A DNA stretch of 37,734 nt from Chara braunii (GCA_003427395.1 BFEA01000522.1:243940-281673); one strand, 5' to 3'. Shown: positions 19,601 through 29,535, counted from the stretch's first letter. Notes: generated by a model from the letters alone, not told the origin. A program made the numbers and translations.

Positions 19601-20747
19601 TGCTAGGCATCTTCTGAGCAATTTTTGGTATTCGGCGCAAGTTGCCCTTTTCCTTTCTAGATCAGCATGATCTTGGATTCTTTTTCTTTTTCTTTGTTCC
19701 TTTCAGAGGTCGATGTATGACTGTATTCCTCCACTCCCCTCCTCTTAACTTTTGAATTATCTGATTGGTTGGTCACCTGCGATCAAATCTTGTGTGTCCC
19801 TTGGGCGGATTGGCAGAAAAACTGTTGCATAAGGATCCTAGATTTCGGGTGTTGATGTGTATGTGACACTGTGTGCGGGGAACTTAATTCATGAATGTTA
19901 GGTGTGATTCTGTCTGTGTATCAACGAGATATGCATGTTTATCTCATGATAGGACGGTCCATCTCGCGAACAACTAACTTTCTCCCATCCGATTGAAGGA
20001 GAGGTCTCGTGCACGCACGAGTAGGCTTGACCAAGCAAGATCACTGTCTACGAGCGTGTCTGCGAAACTCCAACTTGATGGATTTCTCGAAGGTCTAAAT
20101 GCCCGCCCGCCCTATAACATGAATTTCATAAATCCCTTTTCATATCACCGATTGGGAGTGTTTGAGAGATCGAAAATTTCGGGAATATTGGGAACACTCC
20201 TGCCCGTCAGCCCGATCGAGGGCGGACCCGCCGAACTTCCCTTACGAAGCCGGAACCGAACTCATTTGCGAATGGGATCTCGACCGGGCTTTGGGACGTA
20301 TCCCCCATCTCCCCAGCTACTCTAGCCCATACACGTGTCACGAAGGGTTCGGTAATCATTATCTGAGGGACCAAGTTTCCTCCCTTTCACCGCATCCTGC
20401 CCTACCACTCCTTAACCATCATTCCGAAGCCCACAATCGCCCCCTACTGGCCCCGTCCCCCGTGCTCGGAGCGCTTGCAGGATCACGAGTACCAAGTCTC
20501 CGACTTCATCCGACGAACTCGCTCAGAGGAGGAGCAACTGCCACATAGCCTACGACTGAGACAGTGAGACCGGCCACGTCTGACTCCGAAGCCTGCGACG
20601 TTCGACGTCGTTAAGTGATCAACCAGCGAGATAGTCATAGCGCCCCGACGGTCCATCAGATACGAGTTCGACAAAAACGACGGAACCAATGGAGGCGGTA
20701 GCGCCACTGCCTCAGGCCCACCCCCACTCCGATCAGGAAGTCGTGCC

Positions 20748-20811
20748 GGGCGTGAGGTTCGGCGTCACAAGGTTGTGATGCCCAAACCTTGTGACGCCGA
20801 ACCTCACGCCC
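20748..20811. repeat. Perfect 27-bp inverted repeat joining two LTR ends
   Basis: Arms 20748-20774 and 20785-20811 are exact reverse complements around the 10-nt loop GTGATGCCCA. The arms comprise the last bases of the plus-strand LTR (GGGCGTGAGGT) plus TCGGCGTCACAAGGTT, so each LTR end is followed by the same short leader before the strand flips. Confidence 0.93.
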
Positions 20812-22510
20812 AGTGTGACTTCTTGTTCGGAGTAGGAAGGGGGCCCAGAAGTGCGAAAAGGGGTGTGCCAAGGATCTTAGGAAAGTGGGTTGGAGTCCCA
20901 GGTCAGAACTGAGATCTCCTGTGGCAAGTTTCGGGGGTAAAAGCGCAAGAGGGCATGTTCAAGTCGTACTTGGCACTTTAATTTTTATAAGAAGGGAGGT
21001 AGATCACCTCTCGTGGTTTGTGCACAGAAGGGAAGCCTCAGATGTCGTGCAACATAAGGTAGATGGCATGCGCAGTGCATCCCAGACTAAAGATCCCGGG
21101 GTACTCTTCCACAATCACAGCCCCGACAGATCTAAACACTCTTGCATTCTCGAACAAAATCCCAACAACATTGCCCCTGCCAACGAACTGAATTTTCCTC
21201 AGCTTCAAAACTCGAAAATGGAAATCACCATCTCCTCTCGTTTCGCCTTTGCGGTTGGTCGCGCGGTTCACCAGTTGTCGGTGCCGCTCGGCTTCGGTTC
21301 GGGTTCGCCGAGTGATTTCCGAGGCTCAATATGCCTGGTGTCGCCGACACTTTTCACACGGTTTGCGCGGCTGATAGCGGGCTATGGAATTTCATGGCAC
21401 CATCGGGAGTTGGTGATATAGAAGGAGGAGGTGAAAGAGAGGGAAACTGGTGGTAATAACGACGAAGTCGGGGGATATGAAATATGACGTGTTGTAAGTA
21501 TCCGGGTAGTCGGGGCCCCTGGGATCGTTAGATACGGCACAGTGAAAGTCTCTTGTGCACAATCGGTCATTCTCTCTCAGACAGGGGAATTCCGAATTTC
21601 TTAAGCTCCCCCGCCGTCTGAGTTGTTCATTTTTCCGGTATTCGCGATATTCTGGGTCCCTCAGGCCTCAGGCTCTCACGATCGGACATCCAAGAGGGAA
21701 ATCCCGCGGCCCTATCCGTTTAGCAAGCTCGGTCCCCTGCATCCTTATACAGGGTTAAGGCTGACTCACGCAGACGAACGCGTACGTGGCGACTCGGTTT
21801 TCTCGAGATCGTTGTCGTACGCGAACGCAAACGTGAGAAAAAACGGATTAGTTCAGTGTACGGATCACGTTCGGCATACATGCAAATATCCTACTCATGC
21901 TACGTTGGGTGAGATCCGGTCATTACATGCCATATATATGACGAAAAGGGAGTAGGAAAAAGGGGAAAGAACAATCAGTTTCTTGGTGATCGAAAGTTAA
22001 CGATTAAACCCAAACATCCATAATGACCGCTTTCAATCAGATCTGAGCGTATAGCTCACGCAAGTGAATAGTAGACAGAGACGAAGCAGGCATCGCAAAA
22101 CAAGGTTGGAAATCTGAAAAGATCACTAATTGAAAGGGAATTCACATTCATTTCATGCATACATACATAGTAAAAACGACGAGGAAAATTGGAGGTGATT
22201 TACAAAGAGAAGTTTAGAAAGGCCGCGATAAATCGGCCATATCAGGATCCAAAATTATACAGATGAACAAAGGAAAGAACCTCAACCCACGCCCACAACT
22301 GCTCTCTCTTTCTCCCTCTTTCTTTGCTCTACAACCCCGATACCGGCAGTCCGTCATCGCGTATCAATGCAAAGTTGTCACCCCGCTTGGTTCGAGCATG
22401 CAAGTCAGGTTCGTCCGTGCGCCACAGTCCGTCGCGGTCCCGCACGTCAACCCCGCATACCCCGCACCAGCTTGTCGGATCGCCCAACTCTCGCACTCAC
22501 TTACCCTCGA
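20785..22510 (-). repeat. Inverted copy of the same LTR family
   Basis: On the minus strand this reads as an LTR of the same family: 22500-22320 matches the 5' part (GAGTTGGGC, GCATGCTCGAACCAAGCGG, CGGGGTTGTA before a short purine tract), and 20990-20785 matches the 3' end (GGGACTCCAACCCACTTTC, TTCTGGGCCC, GGGCGTGAGGT). The middle is diverged. No gag-pol in matching orientation adjoins the leader side, so it is a solo or rearranged LTR. Confidence 0.7.
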
Positions 22511-22544
22511 GAGAAGGTTAACAACAGTCGTATTTTTCATCACC

Positions 22545-22735
22545 ACTTCAGGACACCCTTCACCACTTCAGGATGCAGCCTACCTAAGGAGGTGGTTTTC
22601 AGGGTCTTCGGACCTTTCACTACTTCAGGATCATTCAGGTATGAAAATCCTGAATGGTCCTAAAGTGGTTGAAAGCTCCGAAGACCCTGAAAACAACCTG
22701 TTTAGGCAGGCTGCATGAAGGGTGGTTTTTATGGT
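22545..22735. mobile_element. Hairpin (foldback) element with CCACTTCAGGA words
   Basis: An arm running GGATGCAGCCTACC, AGGAGGTGGTTTTCAGGGTC, then ACTACTTCAGGATCATTCAGG is followed after a few bases by its near reverse complement CCTGAATGGTCCTAAAGTGG, GAAGACCCTGAAAACAACC, GGCAGGCTGCAT. The arms are about 90 bp, so the transcript would fold into a long hairpin. Confidence 0.75.
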
Positions 22736-22925
22736 CGTCGGACCTTTCACCACTTCAGGACTATTCAAGATTTTCAGACTGCCCAAAACTCTAACTTGGC
22801 CACTTCAGGACACCCTTCACAACTTCAGGATGCAGCCTGCCTAAACAGGTGGTTTTCACGGTCTTCGGACCTTTCACCACTTCGGGACCATTCAGGATTT
22901 TCAGACTGCCCAAAACTCTCACTTC
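22732..22925. repeat. Direct repeats of the hairpin arm
   Basis: TCGGACCTTTCACCACTTC ... TTTTCAGACTGCCCAAAACTCT appears at about 22738-22794 and again at 22866-22920. The second copy is preceded by another arm-like stretch (GGATGCAGCCTGCCTAAACAGG). It suggests a compound or nested foldback. Confidence 0.7.
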
Positions 22926-22934
22926 AGAATTTTC

Positions 22935-24866
22935 ATTCCCGAATTTTCAGCTACCTGATAACCGCTTGTGTTACCTTCCAAACTTGCTCATTAACCGACC
23001 CTCCTCCTACTCGCTCTGCGCTCTCATAGCCGCCATGATATCCATCCCAGCGGTCCTTGTCCGATTCCCATCGGCCACGGGAGTAATCTTTGTCTCTCCG
23101 GTTGAAATGGCCCGGGCTCCGGTACCCTTCCACGTTCCCATCATATCTGGGACTGCGTGGGTACTGTTCATGCCTTCCCCCTCGGTTATAGGTGTCCGCC
23201 TCGTGGTACCTATCCCCTCGGCGATCCCTATCAATCTCCTCATCCCTACGTCGCTAGGCGTCATCATCTCTCTCTCGCGTGCGATAGTCCGCGAGTGTAC
23301 GAGGGTTTTTATCCTCCACGCTCCGCCAAGGGTCAACATAAAAATTTCCCAAAATTAAATAATCATTCTCTATTAAAATTACATTCTAAATTTCAAATTT
23401 TCATTCCATCTTAAAAAATGTCATTCAAATTTTAAAGTTTTCCTTCTTACTTGAAAACTTTCCTTCCAAGAATGGGGTATCCCTTTTTATTTGAACTGCA
23501 TGCTAGAGATGGAATGAAAGTCTGGACGAGTTCATTAAAATTTTTCATTGGATTGTCATTCTAAGTAAAGATTTTCAATCATAAATAGGTTAATCCAATT
23601 TAACTTAGAAGATATTTGTTTTAGTAGAATGAAATTTTAATTAAAACATTTCATAAACTCGTTCATATTTTCATTCCATCTTGAACAAATAGATGTAGTT
23701 GGAAGAGAAAACTCATATTTAGACGGGAACTTCTCAAATAAAACTGGAAATTTTAGAATTGGACGAACATTGGAATGATAATTTATAAATATGGATTATT
23801 CTTTTTTAGAATGTTTTTTAAACTTTCATTTCTCGTGGGAATTTTTATGTTGGTCAATGTTCCTACGATCCCATCGCAGGGAGTATGGGGACCCTGACTT
23901 GTCTATGTAAGTCGTAGCTCCCGTCTTTGTCTCGATATTGGTCATTTGTCTGACCAGTTCCTTCATCATTTCTCTCATCTCCCTTATCTCTTATATTACT
24001 GCCTCTTTGTCTCTCGGTCACTGCGGTCGGACTTCGTCTAACAAATACCGCCATTCTGCCCAAGGCTGGTCATTAAAGTCAGGACACCTCTCCGCATTGT
24101 ACTCACGATAGAGAGAGAAGTCCCGACGTTGTATCCCTCTCCAGACTAGGTCCTTGTAATCGTCTGCCTCAGCCTTCATTGCCAACTTGAGAAATGTGGC
24201 AAAATCTATCTTGTCGTGAAGCATCTCTCTCAGTACTTCCTTCTGCTTCCCTCTTGGTAATCGACCGATGAAGATCGTGCACCGCTCGACCTCCGATATC
24301 TTTCCTTTTGCAATCAGGGCATCAGATATATTTTGGAAGCGTCTCCCAAATGCTTGGACGCTTTCGTCCTCGCCTTGGGTCATCAATTCCAGATCTTGGA
24401 TAGAGTATTTGACGTCTTCCAACTTAAAGAGTTCATAAAGGTTGGCTTTGTAGGTAGTCCACCGCCTGTCTTTTGATCGTGCTTCTTTGATTACTGGGCC
24501 TAAGCTCGGGTCCGAGTTGAACAAGAAATTGTCTATGATCTTGTCCTCAGACCATGGACTGCGATATGAGTGCAACTCTCACTTCTTGAGATACTCGTTG
24601 ATACCATATCCATTGAAAATGGGTGGCCTGGTGTCAAGCTCCAAGGGTTGGTACGAGATCATGTATATGTCCCTCCTCTCGTAAGGGAGCATATACGACT
24701 CACCCGTCTGTGGGTCGTAGATTCGTCTAGGTGGTGTGCTCCACTCTGGAGGTCTATTTCTATCCCCCCAGGCTTGTTCCCGGGCGTACTGGTCTTTCCA
24801 GTCATCCCTTCCTCTATCGCCTCTGACGTCTCTCCGTTCGTACGTAGGAGAGCGTTGAGCGGGCAT
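22935..24866 (-). pseudogene. LTR-retroelement gag on the minus strand, split by a TIR element
   Basis: From 24866 downward the ORF starts with an Arg/Asp/Tyr-rich segment, then LDTRPPIFNGYGINEYLKK, a single TGA (24579-24581), and continues in the same frame as a Retrotrans_gag-type domain (24575-24018; KANLYELFKLEDVKYSIQDL, TQGEDESVQAFGRRFQNIS, GRLPRGKQKEVLREML). After another stop comes a probable coiled coil (EIREMREMMKELVRQM). Skipping the 517-bp element plus one target copy, the same frame continues as an Arg/Asp/Glu/Tyr/Gly-rich tail to about 22950. No CCHC knuckle is visible; the basic Arg-rich tail may serve for RNA binding. No pol follows. Confidence 0.75.
23335..23851. mobile_element. 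517-bp AT-rich TIR element inside gag
   Basis: Ends AACATAAAAATTTCCC and GGGAATTTTTATGTT; the flanking 4-bp duplication is GGTC (23331-23334 and 23852-23855). The interior is rich in TTCATTCCATCTT-type words on both strands. Removing it with one GGTC joins the minus-strand gag frame exactly. No ORF; a non-autonomous DNA transposon. Confidence 0.82.
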
Positions 24867-25172
24867 CTCCCGCCGGATTCTAGGAGGTTATGTTCTACTC
24901 TCAATCCGTACCGTCGACGCTGTCCTATCCAGCTTAACGACGGCTGGGCAGCCCATCACCTCGGGTTCCCAATCGTCATGTTGATCTACGCGTTTCAGTG
25001 GTGCATTCTGCCAGATGCGCTCCTTAACGTCTCGCACAGCACGGTCCGATGACGCTCGGTATACACTAGTTTGATGTTCCATATTTGGATGTGGACCCAT
25101 CGTGTCAGACTCGATATACTCTACTCCCTCTCTGAGCTTGCGTTTATACAAGGAATCTGTCGTCCCACACTC

Positions 25173-25257
25173 GAACCCGCAGCCCGCACCTAATGTCAAA
25201 GCCGGCAGCCCGGACTTAATGTCAAAACCGGCAGCCCGGACCTAATGTCAGAACCGG
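25173..25257. repeat. 26-bp tandem repeat (about 2.7 copies)
   Basis: Units beginning CCTAATGTCAAAGCCGGCAG at 25189 and CTTAATGTCAAAACCGGCAG at 25215, plus a partial at 25241. A further partial copy of the distal half (CCCGCAGCCCGCA) precedes at 25176. Upstream of the minus-strand gag, so it may belong to that element's leader. Confidence 0.85.
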
Positions 25258-25610
25258 TTCTGCCAATCTCTCAGTACCTAAACCTAGTTCTCAACCGCCC
25301 TCAAAATAACCGCCAGTCTTCCGCTCTCATCTCGGATCTCGTGCTCGCCCTCACTGCCTAATTCCCATGTCAAGGAAAAGTCGCCCCTCATGTCCCTCTA
25401 TGCAGGCAGCACCGCTCCTGACCTCTAACACTCCTGTCTCGGGGCACCTCACTTCCGTACAAATCGCGCTCCCTATAGTGCGTAACTCCTCGCAAGTGCA
25501 AGCACGCAAACTCTCTCGTAGATCGATCAATCCTCTCCAAGTCGCTTAACCCTCGTCGTACGACGCTGACCTCTGTCAGTGGGTACTCACCCCCTCTTGC
25601 CATCAAACTT

Positions 25611-25991
25611 CTAATGTCGTAAGGCAAGTTCAACCACAATCCCGAAGTTTCCCCGTTGCGTAATTAAATAGGGAGTCGGAGGCTTAGAAAGCCCCTCGAA
25701 GACCGCTATCCGAGTGTCCCAAATAACGTTTTTCCCTAAAGTTAGCAGCTTATCTCTTTCGCCTTCTACAACCTCTTCCGCGCGCTCCCAACATCGACCG
25801 TATACAAGATCAACTTCTCTCTCCCTAGGTAGATAAATCCTCACATCATACACGTCTATGTAGATAAACCTGACGGTCATCACATAAGGATGTATCTCCT
25901 GCCATCCGCTATCCACAAGCTCGTACCTCTCTATCTCGGACGGGAACACCTCTCTGTTCCCTAGCCGCCTAGCGAACTCAGCAGGCCACAA
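25611..25991 (-). CDS. Unknown ORF, repeated module B
   Basis: A 126-residue minus-strand ORF. Residues about 15-55 (VFPSEIERYELVDSGW, YVMTVRF, VRIYLPRERE) recur in diverged form in the next ORF upstream (26348-26614: ILPCEVVTYQIANNGW, YVMTIHF, IGIYLPRERA). The following part, with LTLGKNV, IAVFEGLSKPPTPY, matches 26102-26305 (LEDLGKTV, VSIFDDLPRPPIPD). So two tandem copies of one ~150-residue module exist. Conservation of protein words between copies argues that it was once coding. Family not recognised. It lies upstream of gag in the same orientation, so it may be an accessory part of that retroelement. Confidence 0.4.
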   Translation of the reverse strand: MWPAEFARRLGNREVFPSEIERYELVDSGWQEIHPYVMTVRFIYIDVYDVRIYLPREREVDLVYGRCWERAEEVVEGERDKLLTLGKNVIWDTRIAVFEGLSKPPTPYLITQRGNFGIVVELALRH

Positions 25992-26101
25992 ATAGTCTTT
26001 AGTTTCTCATCGGTAGGTTTGTTTCCCCCAAGAAACCTCTCTCGCCTCAATTCGAACTCGCAATCAGAGATAATTCTCTCTTCGTTCATCCCTAGATGAG
26101 G

Positions 26102-26614
26102 CTACATCCTATTATTTCTTGTCGATCTCTTGGGACCATTTCTCGTTCCGACCGTCCTAGCAAAATTTATTACCGCCTCCCATTCATTTCGTTCTAATCC
26201 TCTGTCCGGAATCGGCGGCCTAGGCAAATCGTCGAAAATCGAGACGTCGTCACAGACCTCTACGGTCTTCCCTAAATCTTCCAATCTCTTCTTCGCTTCC
26301 CTCAATTTTCATGCGGCTATTCTCCAGCACCTTGTGTAAACACAGAACTATGCGCGCTCCCTAGGTAAGTATATACCGATGTGGTGTACTCCTAGGTCGG
26401 GAAAGTGTATGGTCATTACATAAAATTGATTCCTGTCCCAACCGTTGTTTGCTATCTGGTACGTGACTACCTCACAGGGGAGGATCTCCTGTCTACTAAT
26501 TGCACTCAGGCCTTGCAATACTTTTTCATGTTCAGGATCACGAGGTCCGCTCCATCCCGCAAACTCCTGTCTCCTTCGTGCTAACCCCCCATCAGGTAGG
26601 CTCATCTCTTGCAC
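26102..26614 (-). pseudogene. Unknown ORF pair, repeated module A
   Basis: Two minus-strand ORFs, 26348-26614 (88 aa) and 26102-26305 (67 aa), together make the upstream copy of the module seen at 25611-25991. The first carries PCEVVTYQIANNGW, FYVMTIHF and IYLPRERA; the second carries KKRLEDLGKTV and FDDLPRPPIPD. A short gap with a stop separates them, so this copy is broken. Function unknown. Confidence 0.4.
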
Positions 26615-26630
26615 AACATTTGCAGGTCAC

Positions 26631-27140
26631 CTAGCATTCTAAACCAGCTAAAGCAAGCACTACTAATATCCTATCCGCGAATGCTCGCAGGACCAGGTAA
26701 AAAGTTTCAAAGTCGTCGTTGTCTCTGAAGTCCTCTATGTCCTCTACGGTCTTAATAAACTCCTTCCAGTACCGGTTATGTGTTGAGAGTGTCCTGAGAA
26801 CAGCGCCGTCAACTATTACTCTAGCCAACTCCCCTGCCCTCCTGGCCTCCTTTTCTAGGAGTCTCTCAGGCTCTTTCGGTGTCTCATGCCACGATCCATC
26901 CCGCTCATCGAAAGGAGTCACGCACAATATGTACCTAATCCGGCGGCCGTTTTCAACTCCAACCCAGAACCCGGTCACTCGTGAGTCTCTCACCGCTTGC
27001 CGAGTGCACTCTGCTTCCTCAATCACATCGAGTCTCGCTAAGTGTTCCACTTGCATCACTACACAGACCACCGATCCATCTAACTTCCCCACCACATGTA
27101 AGGAAAACTTCTCATTGGAATACTTAGTCGTACTGGTCAT
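26631..27140 (-). CDS. Unknown charged ORF upstream of the repeated modules
   Basis: 169 residues on the minus strand, rich in Glu/Arg/Asp, with no signal peptide. The opposite-strand ORF overlapping it is Ser/Thr-rich and looks like its shadow. The C-terminal half (FIKTVEDIEDFRDNDDFETFYLVLRAFADRIL) is predicted helical. It is 17 bases upstream of the module A ORF in the same orientation, so the set may have been one gene or element. I do not recognise the family. Confidence 0.4.
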   Translation of the reverse strand: MTSTTKYSNEKFSLHVVGKLDGSVVCVVMQVEHLARLDVIEEAECTRQAVRDSRVTGFWVGVENGRRIRYILCVTPFDERDGSWHETPKEPERLLEKEARRAGELARVIVDGAVLRTLSTHNRYWKEFIKTVEDIEDFRDNDDFETFYLVLRAFADRILVVLALAGLEC

Positions 27141-27258
27141 TATCTCCTATCATTGTTCTAATGCTCCTTCCTCACTTTCCTTTTCTTTGGTGTCTGTACC
27201 CTCTGGCGACTCCTTCGGCCGTTCTGTCGATTTTGTCGACTGCCCTGATTCCCTGCTG

Positions 27259-27555
27259 TTACGATCTCGCAATGTCATCCTGGATCTCGCAACGCCGTCG
27301 CATTGCTCTACGTGGTTGCATGAGGATTTCGACGCTCTCCACAAATTGATGTCCAAATTGTGCGACAACAATTGGACATTGATCATCGTCGCACCACAAA
27401 AACAATAGAAGATAGTCATGCGACCCCTCTACAACTGGGCGAACGTCGAGGTGATACCAAGCACTTGGAAACGCTTTCTGAGGGTTGGAATAACTATGAG
27501 TAAATTTGGAAATATACAAATAGAGAATAAGGACACGATGGCGATCGTCCTCCAA
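27259..27555 (-). pseudogene. Possible further member of the minus-strand ORF cluster
   Basis: A 98-residue ORF. A segment WYHLDVRPVVEGSHDYLLLFLW vaguely parallels FSLHVVGKLDGSVVCVVMQV of the next ORF in hydrophobic pattern. Overlapped on the plus strand by the start of another ORF at 27418, and I cannot decide between them. Confidence 0.2.
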
Positions 27556-27675
27556 GTCGAGGGAAGCGACCTCAGAAAGGTTATGAGAGTGTCGCGCTCA
27601 GAGGCGGACCTTGTGGAAGTAAAAGTTGCAGAAGAATATTTTAAGAAGTGTGGAGCGAAGCACGATTACAATTAA
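27418..27675 (+). CDS. Unknown plus-strand ORF
   Basis: 85 residues, ending VEVKVAEEYFKKCGAKHDYN. Amino-acid use is ordinary and Val/Lys/Glu-rich (IVLQVEGSDLRKVMRVSRSEADLVEVKV), like a real globular domain. It is followed after 48 bases by the ORF at 27724 in the same orientation, so the two may be parts of one decayed gene. No family recognised. Confidence 0.3.
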   Translation: MRPLYNWANVEVIPSTWKRFLRVGITMSKFGNIQIENKDTMAIVLQVEGSDLRKVMRVSRSEADLVEVKVAEEYFKKCGAKHDYN

Positions 27676-27723
27676 GGCAATAAAAGAGAGGAGTATGGGT
27701 GTTGGGAACGAGAGTCGCACCGG

Positions 27724-28209
27724 TTGCGAACCTTGTATAACTCATTTGTCTCTGAGGACGAAGGGGTGTTAGTTTTTGGCAAGCCACATGCTGACCTTGC
27801 GTGGGAGTTTTTGCGCACGGGAAACTATGTTTTTGCTTGCGATGCATCGTCGAAAGACATCACTTACTTGGCAAAGGCTAAGGATGCGAGAAACGATTGT
27901 GTCGTCCAGAAACACAAGATCACACAACGTTCGGACAGGGACATGTACCACAAGTTAGGGAAGAAGAGAAAAAAAATGTGGGAGTACCTGTTTCAAGGCG
28001 AGCCCAACACTGCATTCGAGCATGATTACATATATCATAAAACGATGACAGATGAAGCATATGGTAATTACCACAAGGTGCAAGTGCGGGCAGTTGCGTT
28101 GTCGAGCGCATCGGTCCGGCACCACACGTGGCAGTGCGGGACCCTCTCGGCCACGTCACGCAGGAGTTGGACCAACCTCGTCACGAACACACGAATGGAG
28201 CTTCCTTAG
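27724..28209 (+). pseudogene. Possible SAM-binding (DNA methyltransferase-like) fragment
   Basis: The 161-aa ORF has at residues about 13-50 the pattern GVLVFGKPHADLAWEFLRTG, then YVFACDASSKDITYLAKA. This follows the layout of motifs I-II of beta-class N4/N6 DNA methyltransferases: strand with F-x-G, helix, G-x-x-V strand, acidic turn, helix. The canonical G-x-G is altered (GKPH), so binding would be atypical. Next comes a basic run (KLGKKRKKMWEYLF) and an Asp/Tyr-rich segment; beyond about residue 120 the translation looks random. No DPPY box is seen upstream. Assignment by fold pattern only. Confidence 0.3.
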
Positions 28210-28237
28210 GCCGCTCCGGCCGAGTGCGCCAGCCATA

Positions 28238-28278
28238 CCTCTCGTGAGCCCCTACGACAGGATAGGGCCTACGAGAGG
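28238..28278. other. Two-tier hairpin
   Basis: Outer stem CCTCTCGT (28238-28245) with ACGAGAGG (28271-28278), 8 perfect pairs. Inner stem CCCTA (28250-28254) with TAGGG (28263-28267), apical loop CGACAGGA. The same outer-stem / inner-stem plan as the array at 30445, with different sequence. Confidence 0.7.
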
Positions 28279-28860
28279 CACAACTTACCTCCACCTTACG
28301 GGAGTTGTCACCTCCCTTCGGTGGGCGTATCCCTGCCGAGCTACCAGTTCACAGTACGAAAGCTAATCATTTGCAATCGCAGAGGTGGACCAACCGAGGG
28401 CGTTTCTCATTCGCTGTAGCACAGGGGGTATGAGCGGTAATACGCCTATCGGGCCCGCACGCGAGCCGACATCTTGGGGGGCTGAGGTCCCAAGCGCGGC
28501 TCGTCGTCGGTCGACTAGGACGCATCCCACACACCACGCGCACACCACTTTACGAACACAAAAATAGAACACACACACATACATCAAACAACGCGACAAT
28601 ACTCCTAGTCCCTTAGTGGCCATCCCATAACTTTCTGATGCGGAAATCGGATAGGCGTCGCGCGAGAGCCTTGATATAAAACCGCGCGGACGCAGGGCTA
28701 ACTCATATCGACTCGCAATGGAGACGTGCGCAAGCAGTCGCAATGATGGCGTACTATGTAGTGCCCATAATCATGCGGTCCTCTTTAATCTTCGAGGGTC
28801 ACATTCGACACTCAAGTATCGACTGACACGCGCCTTGAAGGTTAATCTCTCGACGTTGGA

Positions 28861-29015
28861 CAACCGTCAAGCGCGGTTGAAGACCAGACACCCTCTTCTG
28901 CACTCTGTGCAGAGTGGGGCAAATGGGCTCTGCACGGAGGCAGATTCCTTCCCTGCAGAGTCTAGGGCTTGGGATGTCCTGGACAAGGACCTTGAATCCT
29001 GGCCCAGGACCAACG
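28861..29015. other. Cluster of short hairpins
   Basis: CAACCG/CGGTTG (28861-28879), GTGCAGAG/CTCTGCAC (28907-28935), GTCC/GGAC (about 28976-28990) and TCCTGG/CCAGGA (about 28997-29009) follow each other within 150 bp. No ORF of note. Confidence 0.6.
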
Positions 29016-29019
29016 TCCG

Positions 29020-29535
29020 ACTATAAAAATCTTAAAAAAACAAAGGATATAGGGGATCTCCCTTTTCTCTCAAGCCATAATTCGGTTAACCCTTGCGTGC
29101 GATCCCAGTAAGTTGTGCGCATACTTGAGGCACATATAAATATATACATACGGCTTATTTGTATAGGGCAATCACTTCTCAAAGTGACAGTGAGACTCCT
29201 CTTAGCCATAAATGTATGTAATCGCAGGTAGTCACATCCAGAGTCCGAACCACAACCATACCTGCAATCACATCAAAGATTCAACAAAAGTCAACGCACT
29301 ACACGGGGTTAACTTCAACCATTCCCTATGCTCATACCCCTTGCTTTAGCCATACAAAACTCACTCTTGTGCAACTCCCCAAAAATAAATACTCAGTACT
29401 TTTGTTAAATGACCATTCAATAAAGTCCGGGTGAAAAGACAACGAAACAGTTCAAACCACAGGGCTAAGGCCTTTAGGTTGAGCAGCAAGGGTGGATTGG
29501 AGTTGAGTCGTAGACCGACGGATCGGCAACCGACC
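29020..29535. other. No gene seen
   Basis: Mixed-composition non-coding sequence with no open frame above chance. It leads into a 19-bp palindrome CTGTTATCAGTGATAACAG at 29535-29553, part of which (TATCAGTGATAACAG) is repeated immediately after. Confidence 0.4.

Larger units (their letters stand above)
17622..20757 (+). repeat. 3' LTR of the Ty3/gypsy element, expanded by insertions and a gap
   Basis: Matches 8384-10161 in order: GCGCTTCTTGCTT start, TTGATATCTTTTGTGGCGCC, the GA tract, CAATTTTTGGTATTCGGCGC (19620), GTCTCGTGCACGCACG (20003), CAGCCCGATCGAGGGCGG (20206), ending CCGGGCGTGAGGT. The extra length comes from the N gap (18269-18862), about 750 bp of AT-rich sequence after it, and a further ~290 bp insert at about 19665-19955. 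The last 200 bp lacks a segment present in the 5' copy (about 9965-10100). The many differences imply an old insertion. Confidence 0.85.

Noticed and set aside
25141-25200. tRNA-like B-box (GGGTTCGAGTGTGG on the minus strand)
   Set aside because: No A box, anticodon stem or acceptor pairing around it.
26719-27408. 229-residue plus-strand ORF as a gene
   Set aside because: Ser/Thr/Leu-rich shadow of the charged minus-strand ORF at 26631-27140.
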